12,309 nucleotides of DNA. It comes from CAG-1138 sp964495385. GTDB taxonomy: Bacteria > Bacillota > Clostridia > Christensenellales > CAG-917. The notes below the pieces were generated by a model that was not told where the DNA came from, searched no databases, and saw nothing but the letters and a program-made list of their open reading frames with translations. A program made the position numbers and the translations under genes. The stretch lies in the NCBI GenBank assembly GCA_964495385.1, contig CAZBVO010000025.1:1-12309 (forward strand), written 5' to 3'. This document shows, piece after piece, positions 1-6,200 of the stretch. Positions within the stretch are counted from its first letter, which is position 1. Every line of letters starts with the position of its first letter.

Positions 1-59
1 GGTGTGTAAGCGCAGTAATGTGTTAAGCTGACCGATACTAATAGGTCGAGGGCTTAATC
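1..59 (+). rRNA. rrl: 23S rRNA, 3' end (partial)
   Basis: The first ~59 bases match the conserved 3' end of bacterial 23S rRNA: the helix segment around GCTGACCGATACTAATAGG followed by TCGAGGGCTTAATC. Only this tail lies in the window, and the rest of the gene is upstream. The exact 3' end is estimated by analogy with Bacillus and Clostridium 23S ends. The 5S gene downstream on the same strand confirms the usual 16S-23S-5S order. Confidence 0.93.
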
Positions 60-189
60 ACTAGAGATAGTGAAAGAGTCTTGAAAAAAATAAGGAAAGC
101 GAAAAAAACTCACTTTATGCAGTTGTGAATGTACGAGCCGAGCGAAAGAGACAGAAGACGTGTCATAGTTCGGCGTGCATACAACCAAT

Positions 190-304
190 ATCGGTGGCAA
201 TGGAGAAGGGGATCACCTGTACTCATTCCGAACACAGAAGTTAAGCCCTTCATCGCCGAAAGTACTTGGCTGGACACGGCCCGGGAGGATAGGACGCTGC
301 CGAT
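190..304 (+). rRNA. rrf: 5S rRNA
   Basis: The stretch has the hallmark 5S features: GGTGGCAATGG near the 5' end, CATTCCGAACACAGAAGTTA in the loop B/C region, GCCGAAAGTACTTGG, and GGGAGGATAGGACGCTGCC at the 3' end. The ends were set by helix I, where ATCGGTGGC (190-198) pairs with GCTGCCGAT (296-304), including G-U pairs. It lies ~130 bases after the 23S end in the same transcript and is followed at once by a strong terminator. The spacer between the two genes shows no tRNA. Confidence 0.95.
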
Positions 305-311
305 TATCACT

Positions 312-346
312 AAAGCTGTTCGCAAACGCGAGCAGCTTTTTCCTTT
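312..346 (+). terminator. rRNA operon intrinsic terminator
   Basis: A 12-bp hairpin pairs 312-323 (AAAGCTGTTCGC) with 328-339 (GCGAGCAGCTTT) around an AAAC loop, with one G-U pair. It is followed by a T-rich tract (337-346 and beyond). It begins eight bases after the 5S end and closes the rRNA operon. Confidence 0.9.
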
Positions 347-385
347 CCCTTTTTATTCTCCTCTGACAGATTTAGGTTATAATTG

Positions 386-413
386 AAAAAATCGGACCAA
401 ACGGTCCGATTTT
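386..413 (-). terminator. Intrinsic terminator of the small Cys-rich gene (possibly bidirectional)
   Basis: A perfect 11-bp inverted repeat pairs 388-398 with 403-413 (AAAATCGGACC with GGTCCGATTTT). On the minus strand the loop is GTTT and the tail has six T's, just after the stop codon of the 44-residue gene. On the plus strand the tail has only four T's, so it may act as a weak backup terminator for rRNA read-through. Confidence 0.85.
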
Positions 414-417
414 AACG

Positions 418-552
418 TTACTTACAGTTTTTGGAACCACCGCAACCACAGTCCTTGCTGTCGCCGCAGGAGCAGTCGCTTTGTTTTTTGCTGCCGCTCT
501 TTGCATTTCTGCTGTCGCTTTTAGACGCGGATTTTGAAGTTCTTGCTGCCAT
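418..552 (-). CDS. Small basic, cysteine-rich protein of 44 residues, function unknown
   Basis: The minus strand holds an ATG-initiated frame of 44 codons with an excellent ribosome binding site (AAGGAGG, eight bases before the ATG), and an intrinsic terminator begins five bases past the stop. Framing by these signals makes it a convincing gene despite its size. Residues 1-26 are rich in Lys, Ser, Ala and Arg and look disordered. Residues 27-44 hold five cysteines at 27, 29, 35, 37 and 43 (pattern CxC-x5-CxC-x5-C) mixed with Gly, Asp and Lys. There is no signal peptide or membrane segment, so it should be cytoplasmic. The Cys pattern suggests metal binding or a redox role, but this is inference, as I do not recognise a named family. 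The basic tail could contact nucleic acid. It sits alone between the rRNA operon and the ATPase gene. Confidence 0.8.
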   Translation of the reverse strand: MAARTSKSASKSDSRNAKSGSKKQSDCSCGDSKDCGCGGSKNCK

Positions 553-609
553 GTTTGTTACCTCCTTGTTTAGATAGTTATATTATCGTTCAAACAAAGA
601 GGTTTTATA

Positions 610-1599
610 CTACCCGAAAATAATATCGGAAATATTGTCGGCGATTTGATTTAGTATGTCGAAATCAATTGCGGCAACGTAGTACTTCTCAATTTGTTTG
701 TGAATGTTTCTTGCCGAATTAAGACTTTTAATTGCCAAATTCTGCAGATAAATGGCGTTTTTGTCAAAATGAGGCACGTCTTCGACGGTGTAAAGTTTGT
801 CGTAACGTCCGAAATCGCAAACGCCGGTGATCAATGTGTTTCCAAGGATAATTTGTCCGACAAGGTCCGGATGCTCGGCGGTATAGAATGCACTAAACGG
901 TGTGCCGTCCGCCTTAAGGCGATTTGCTACGAGATTTACGGCGTACACGCCTGTTAGTTTGTTGCTACCTCTGACGCTGACGACGTAGTGGCTTGAATCG
1001 AGGCCGTCGTCGAGCCGAATAAGACCGTCCGGGGTGAACGAGTCGACGAAATATTTTTCTTCGGCCGAATTTCGGGTATCGGATATGTTTTGATATATGT
1101 CGTTTACGACCGATTTAAGCTGAGGTTTGTTTATGTCGGAGATTATGGCGTCTGTTATCGGCTTGTCAAGCGCGGCAGAAGCCTGTAAGTTGGCGTATGC
1201 ACGGCCAAATTGCTCCTTTTTGGCGTTTATTAAGGCCTTTATGGCGTTCTCGTCTCGCAATAATAAATCGCTTTTTACGGCCGAAAGCAGGTTGATTATT
1301 TGCTCGTTTATTGCCGGAACCGTCGCATCGAGTGCGTGCGGAGCCGTACCGTCGAGTACGACGTAGTTACGCATCGGGAAATAAACGCCGTCTAAACTGT
1401 CGGGATCGCTGCTGCAATAGAATTCCCAAACGTCTTCGTTGTTGTTTTGGGCGATTTTAGACAGTTTTTTCATAAGTGTGCTTTTTCCGGTGCCCGGACC
1501 GCCTTTTAAAATAAACGTTCTGTGGTTTGCCATAAAATCGGAAAAATATCCGACAAAGCCGTTTATCGTGTTTGCGGCCAAAAATGCTTTGTATATCAT
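610..1599 (-). CDS. PRK06851-type P-loop ATPase
   Basis: The 329-residue product matches what I know of the PRK06851 family of Firmicute ATPases, whose function is not established. Residues 29-41 carry Walker A (FILKGGPGTGKST, with K39 and S40). The family signature CSSDPDSLDG follows at 62-71, then a hydrophobic Walker B-like strand ending in LDGTAPH (82-88). Typical members are ~360-370 residues with a second P-loop half. Here the second half begins near FTPDGL (188-193), but the expected second Walker A is degraded to RGSNKLTG (210-217), with no GK[ST]. The start at 1599 was chosen because AAGGAGG sits eight bases upstream; a frame-open ATG at 1656 lacks a ribosome binding site. The protein has no signal peptide and is likely cytoplasmic. 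It is divergent from dpaA, and the shared spacer has sporulation-like -10 elements, so expression in the mother cell is possible but inferred. Confidence 0.88.
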   Translation of the reverse strand: MIYKAFLAANTINGFVGYFSDFMANHRTFILKGGPGTGKSTLMKKLSKIAQNNNEDVWEFYCSSDPDSLDGVYFPMRNYVVLDGTAPHALDATVPAINEQIINLLSAVKSDLLLRDENAIKALINAKKEQFGRAYANLQASAALDKPITDAIISDINKPQLKSVVNDIYQNISDTRNSAEEKYFVDSFTPDGLIRLDDGLDSSHYVVSVRGSNKLTGVYAVNLVANRLKADGTPFSAFYTAEHPDLVGQIILGNTLITGVCDFGRYDKLYTVEDVPHFDKNAIYLQNLAIKSLNSARNIHKQIEKYYVAAIDFDILNQIADNISDIIFG

Positions 1600-1620
1600 G
1601 TGTCTTACCTCCTTTTTTAC

Positions 1621-1628
1621 ATAATATG
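1621..1628 (-). promoter_or_regulatory. Possible sigma-E/K -10 element for the ATPase gene
   Basis: On the minus strand this reads CATATTAT, which resembles the CATA-containing -10 elements of sigma-E and sigma-K. No -35 at ideal spacing is clear; a CACA lies 14 bases upstream. The expected transcript start would fall just before the AAGGAGG ribosome binding site. This is a weak call. Confidence 0.25.
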
Positions 1629-1650
1629 ACGAGCAATTATTTTGTGAAAT

Positions 1651-1679
1651 CACCAAAATTTTGTCGGAGCCATAGTATA
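1651..1679 (+). promoter_or_regulatory. Candidate sigma-K promoter of dpaAB
   Basis: CACC (1651-1654) and CATAGTATA (1671-1679) are separated by 16 bases. This fits the Bacillus sigma-K consensus of an AC-containing -35, ~16 bases, then CATANNNTA. The dpa (spoVF) operon is sigma-K-dependent in Bacillus, which supports the reading. The caveat is geometry: the transcript would start near 1686, leaving a leader of only ~8 bases that keeps part of the weak ribosome binding site. Confidence 0.42.
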
Positions 1680-1693
1680 TCGTAGAGGTGGGT

Positions 1694-2443
1694 ATGAAAA
1701 AGGTTGTATATGTGGTGTCGGGCGAAGACGACCGTCAGTCCGCGCTTTTAAAAATATTGTTGGATAATGGCAAAAAAGTGTGTTTAGATGTTTCAAATTG
1801 TGGAATAAACTCCAAAATTTGCAAAATACTGCCACCAAACAAGGTGGCAACCGTAAGCGATGCCGAAGGTCTTGGGCAAGGCGATTTGTTGGTTGTGGGG
1901 CGTGCCGACCGACAACTAAAAACGGCTTCCGAGGAAAACGGATTAAAACTTTTGGAACTTCTGGACAATGCGGACTTTGTCGAACTGAACGCAAATTTGA
2001 CGGCCGAAGCGGCGGTTCAGAAAGTGCTTGAAGACACAAAAGAAAGTATCGTGTCGAAAAGCGTGCTTATTGTCGGATGCGGTAGAATCGGGAAACGGTT
2101 GGCGGTTCTGTTGTCGGCATTCGGGGCCAGAGTAAGTTTGCTGACGTCTCGTAAGGACGTGAATGCGATATACGGGGAAACGTTCGGGTACGGTGACGTC
2201 GATGCGGCACGCTACGATATCGTTTTAAATACCGCGCCCAACCGTCGGCTGGGAAAAAAGTTTTTGTGCGCGACGAAAAACGGTGCGGTATTTTACGAAC
2301 TTGCATCCAAGCCTTACGGGTTCGATACCGATGCTGCAAAGATACTCGGCAAAGAAATAAGGATACTTTCGGCGTTGCCCGCAAAACTCAAACCCGTGGC
2401 GGCCGCAAAAATTATGTATGATTGCTTGGAGGAATTGGTATGA
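1694..2443 (+). CDS. dpaA: Dipicolinate synthase subunit A
   Basis: This 249-residue protein is the oxidoreductase-like subunit of dipicolinate synthase (SpoVFA), which with DpaB makes dipicolinic acid from the lysine-pathway intermediate in the mother cell for loading into the spore core. The N-terminal GEDDRQ (10-15) matches the GGDARQ region of Bacillus SpoVFA. Residues 124-134 hold the Rossmann motif VLIVGCGRIGK (GxGxxG at 128-133). The C-terminal half has DIVLNTAP and ELASKPYGFD, matching DICINTIP and DLASRPGGTD in SpoVFA. Two oddities: it is ~45 residues shorter than the usual ~295, mostly in the N-terminal domain, and the usual GLPG-x-x-AP-x-TA segment reads ALPAKLKPVAA. The ATG at 1694 is preferred over GTG at 1688 because GAGG lies five bases upstream. 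The stop overlaps the dpaB start (ATGA), indicating translational coupling. The dpaB partner makes the assignment firm. Confidence 0.9.
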   Translation: MKKVVYVVSGEDDRQSALLKILLDNGKKVCLDVSNCGINSKICKILPPNKVATVSDAEGLGQGDLLVVGRADRQLKTASEENGLKLLELLDNADFVELNANLTAEAAVQKVLEDTKESIVSKSVLIVGCGRIGKRLAVLLSAFGARVSLLTSRKDVNAIYGETFGYGDVDAARYDIVLNTAPNRRLGKKFLCATKNGAVFYELASKPYGFDTDAAKILGKEIRILSALPAKLKPVAAAKIMYDCLEELV

Positions 2444-3006
2444 AAAAAATTGGTGTGGCAATTTGCGGAAGTTTTTGCACGTTGTCGGAAACTTTGCTCG
2501 CAATAGAACAACTTGTTGTGCGCGGTTACGACGTGTATCCGATATTTTCCTATAACGTGTCGACTTTGGATACGAGATTTTTTGCGGCAAGCGATTTTAG
2601 AAACGAAATCGTCCGCATAACCGGCAAGCAGCCCGTAACCGAAATAACGGAAGCGGAAACGTTTGGAACTAAAAACAAAATGGATATGATGCTGGTTGCG
2701 CCGTGCACGGGCAACACGCTGGGCAAATTGGCTTTGGGAATAACGGACACCCCGACAACTCTTGTCGTAAAGGCGCATTTGCGAAACAAGCGGCCCGTTG
2801 TGCTGTGTGTTGCGACAAACGACGCCCTCGGGGCGAGCGGAAAGAATATCGGGTTGTTGATGAACACCAGAAATTATTATTTTGTTCCTTTAAAACAAGA
2901 TGCACCGACGGTGAAGGAAAACAGCTTGGTTGCCGATTTTTCGCTTATACCCGACGCAATCGAGGCGGCATTTGTCGGCCGCCAGCTGCAGCCGACGTTT
3001 AAATAA
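2440..3006 (+). CDS. dpaB: Dipicolinate synthase subunit B
   Basis: This 188-residue flavoprotein-like subunit (SpoVFB) pairs with DpaA to make dipicolinate during sporulation. It is close to the family length of ~200. The N-terminal Rossmann-like segment includes AICGSFCTLSE (8-18). The family signature VAPCTGNTLGKLA begins at residue 86, followed by ITDTP and VVKAHLRN. RPVVLCVATNDALG and the C-terminal GRQLQP are also typical of SpoVFB. The ATG overlaps the dpaA stop as ATGA, and GGAGG at 2428-2432 sits seven bases upstream, so this start is well supported over the upstream TTG. It is the last gene of a two-gene operon and is followed by a terminator. No dapA or asd gene is linked here, unlike some Bacillus dpa loci. 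Confidence 0.96.
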   Translation: MKKIGVAICGSFCTLSETLLAIEQLVVRGYDVYPIFSYNVSTLDTRFFAASDFRNEIVRITGKQPVTEITEAETFGTKNKMDMMLVAPCTGNTLGKLALGITDTPTTLVVKAHLRNKRPVVLCVATNDALGASGKNIGLLMNTRNYYFVPLKQDAPTVKENSLVADFSLIPDAIEAAFVGRQLQPTFK

Positions 3007-3018
3007 GCAGGGTTTTGG

Positions 3019-3043
3019 GGCCGCCTTCGGGCGGTCTTTTTTT
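3019..3043 (+). terminator. dpaAB intrinsic terminator
   Basis: A 7-bp GC-rich hairpin pairs 3019-3025 (GGCCGCC) with 3030-3036 (GGCGGTC) around a TTCG tetraloop. It is followed by seven T's (3037-3043), 12 bases after the dpaB stop. Confidence 0.93.
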
Positions 3044-3049
3044 GTAAAT

Positions 3050-3116
3050 TTTGACAATATAAAAATATTTGACACAAAAGAATGTTATTTCGACACAAAA
3101 GAAGTTTAGTTTGACA
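3050..3116 (+). repeat. Phased TTGACA-type direct repeats upstream of the lipoprotein gene
   Basis: GACACAAAAGAA occurs exactly at 3071-3082 and 3092-3103. A third TTTGACA places its GACA at 3113, and another TTTGACA places its GACA at 3053. The last three GACA cores are spaced by 21 bp, close to two helical turns, and each is preceded by TT or TTC. The array ends ~59 bp before the -35 of the downstream promoter. It may be an operator array or a set of -35-like boxes, and no transcription factor can be named. Confidence 0.6.
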
Positions 3117-3174
3117 TCTTTTTCCGTTGCCGCCGCTTCCAAAAATTTGTAATCGGGCAAAGTCGGCAAATTTA

Positions 3175-3204
3175 TTGACAGGGGCGATTTAGTTGATATA
3201 TAAT
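3175..3204 (+). promoter_or_regulatory. Sigma-A promoter of the large lipoprotein gene
   Basis: A perfect TTGACA (3175-3180) and a perfect TATAAT (3199-3204) are separated by 18 bp. Transcription would start near 3211, giving a ~65-base leader ending in the AAGGAGG ribosome binding site at 3264-3270. The leader contains short GC-rich blocks (CCGCGCG and CGCGCACGG) around an AT-rich centre, but their pairing is poor and I do not call a riboswitch. Confidence 0.8.
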
Positions 3205-3275
3205 GTTAGTATCTATAATTATCGATTTATATCCGCGCGTGTATTATATATTCGCGCACGGGTAAGGAGGAATAA

Positions 3276-6200
3276 ATGTCAAATAAACGCTTAAGGATTT
3301 TGTTGACGGCAATGCTGCTTGTTTCGCTTGTGGCCGTTTTTGCCGCTTGTGCCTCTGAAGAGGTCAAAATCAAATCTATTGCCGTAAAACCGGGGCAGGA
3401 AACCCAGTTTACTCTTGGCGAGTTTAGTCTCGGCAATCTGTTTATCGTGGTTACCGACTCGAACGGCAACAGTTTTGACAAAGGACTTTCCGAAAGTATG
3501 TTCTCGGAAGACGACCTTGCAAAACTCAAGGTTGCCGGCGAACATACCGTAACGGTTAATTATGGCGGTTACAGCACGCAACTTACCGTTACACTTGTCG
3601 ATAATGCCGGCGGTGGCGGAGGCAACGGAACCACTCCTACTCCGACAAACATCGTTACCGTAAGTTTCGAATCCAACGGCGGAAGCAAGGTTGACAGCCA
3701 AAGCGGAAACGGAAGCGTTACGATTTCGTCCGAGCCGAAACCTACCAACGGAAATTATACCTTCGGCGGTTGGTATACCGACCAGAAGTTGACCAACAGG
3801 GCCGAATTCCCGTTTACTGCCACCATGAACGTAACTTTGTATGCTAATTGGGACAAACCTACCGTAACCGTGCATTTTGACGTAAATGCTTCGGGCGTTT
3901 CGCCAATCACCGATTACAAGGTAGAAATGGGCAGCCGCATTGTTTTCCCGACCGCAATTGTCAGAGAAGGCTACGATTTTGCAGGCTGGTTCGAGGACCA
4001 AGCTTGCACCAAGCCTGTTTCGTCAGACAAAGTTTTCAATGCCGAAACGACGTTGTTTGCGGGATACAAAATCAAAACATACATCGTCACCTTTGACCTT
4101 GCCGGCGGAAAGTACTACACTTTCAGCGAAATTTCCGAGGGGAAATTTGTCGAGAGCAGCAAGGAAACCGTGAAGGTTGAATACGAATACGGCGCAACCA
4201 TCAAAAATCTTCCGACGGTCGACAGGGAACATCACGTCGAAGGTTTCGGAAGGGAAGATTTCGTTTTCCGTTGCTGGGAAATGGACGGCGAGCAATATAC
4301 GCTCGACACGATGCCTGCGCGCAACATAACCATTACTGCGGCATGGAACATCGAAGATCCTGCAACCTTCTTCACCTATTCCGATAACGGCGACGGCACC
4401 GTTACCATTACGGGTTATCGCAAGGAATCGGGCAAGAATGCCACCGAAATCACCATTCCGTCCATCATCGACGGCAAAAAAGTGGTTGCTATCGGCAGAA
4501 ACGCTTTCGAGGGACGTTCGAAATTGAAATCCGTCAACATCCCTAACGGCGTGAAATACATCTATGCAAATGCGTTTAAAGGCACCTCTCTTACCGGCGA
4601 ACATACAAGCTCCATTCCATCCTCCTTGCTGTTTGTAGGTCCGGATGCATTCCCTTCGACTTGGGAATATAAGACCAAAGAAGTTACCGTCGGCAACGAT
4701 ACGTTCGTTTTGGGCGGCATAGTCGGCACGATTCTTGTCAAATACACCACCGACATGGGCTACAACGTCGTGATTCCGGAGGGGATAACCGCCATAAGTG
4801 CCGGTGCATTTAAAGGTTGCACCACCATAAGGCAAATCGAAATAGGCAAAGACGTCATCTACATCGGCGAAAACGCATTCCAAAACAGCGGTTTGGAAAA
4901 GGTTACTTTTGCCAAAGGCAGCATAATTCGCACGATAGATCCGACAGCGTTTGACGGCACCGATTGGTTGGAATCCGCCGAAAGTGCGGGCGATCCGGTT
5001 GTGTTCGGCAGCCTGTTGTTCAGAGATTTTACCGAAGGCGACAGCGTTACTGTTTCGGCCGACGTAAAATATATCAACGAAAGTGCGTTTGCACAAAAAG
5101 TTAAGAACATAACTTTTGAAAACGAAAAGAACATTCAATACATTGCGGCGGACAGCGTTTCCGTTACCCGTTGGGCAACCAACCAGAATATGGCCGTAGT
5201 AAACGGCATTTTGGTGTACGTAAAACGTTCGACGGCTTCCACGGTTTACCAGATTCCTGACACCGTAACCACAATCGCCGGCAAGGCTTTTGACGAAGTC
5301 AAATCAACCGCAACCAACGTTGTTTTGCCAAGTTCCGTGCGCACTATTTGCGATTACGCATTCCTTGCGTTCGGTTCGTTCAATCTTACGCTTCAGGGCA
5401 ACACTCCGCCGACCATGACGCTGAAAGCGTTTGCCAAAAACGAGCTTGGCGGTTTGGTTGACGTAAACGTTTTCGTAAACGATGCCGCAACGGTAAGCTA
5501 CGCGGACGAAAACAGCGGCAACGGCTGGTACTATATTCAAGACAGAATCAATGCGGTCAAAGTCGCAAAAATCGAAAAGGTTGAGGGCGTGGACAGCACC
5601 TACGGAATAGGCGGTGAAATCGACCTCGACAAAATCAAAATCACCTATCGCACAAACGACAATCTCGTTTACTCCAAAACGGGGCTTACCCGCGCGAACG
5701 TAAGCGATTACGACGAGCTTACCCTTTACGCAGGCGAGCACGTTATGAGCATCAACTTCGGCATAACCGGCAACAAAGAAGCAAGCTACAACGTGCCTTA
5801 CTCGGTGTTCAAGAGCATCGGTTCGCTGGCAATTACGGGTGTCGAAACGTCGTATTTTGTGGGCGAAACGCTTAAATCCGCAAGCCAGACGACGGCCGAA
5901 GCGGTGGTGCATTACGTCACTTATCGCGATCCTTCCAGCGGCGACGAAACGCTTGATCCGGTAAAATACGCATTGTTTGTCGACGGACAACTTGCACCTA
6001 CTTTCTCTGTAAAAGGATTTTCGACCGTGTCGCCGGGCGCTTACTCGATGACCATCACCTACCGTGAGGAAATCAAGGACACTAACGGCAAAGTCGTTCA
6101 CGTTTTGGAAAAAGAAGTGGAAGTGTCCTACACTGTTAGGGAAAGAGACATCGCCAAAATCGAATTGACCGGCTTTAAACCTGACGACAAGGGCAACTAC

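Noticed and set aside
60..189. Possible tRNA in the 23S-5S spacer
   Set aside because: No T-arm GGTTCGAATCC-like motif or cloverleaf arrangement is present; it appears to be plain processed spacer.
110..386. Short open frames on both strands across the 23S-5S spacer and 5S rRNA
   Set aside because: They coincide with clear rRNA sequence and its terminator, so they are chance frames.
1600..1656. Upstream ATG giving a 19-residue longer ATPase
   Set aside because: The extension would include the AAGGAGG site as coding sequence and has no ribosome binding site of its own; family members begin close to the chosen Met.
1650..2039. Overlapping frames inside dpaA and dpaB (e.g. 129 codons minus strand, and 2314-2778)
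   Set aside because: They are contained in two well-recognised coding regions and show no family signature or translation signals.
3233..3263. Possible leader hairpin or riboswitch before the lipoprotein gene (CCGCGCG and CGCGCACGG blocks)
   Set aside because: Only about five contiguous pairs can be formed around a 13-base loop, and no known riboswitch consensus is present.
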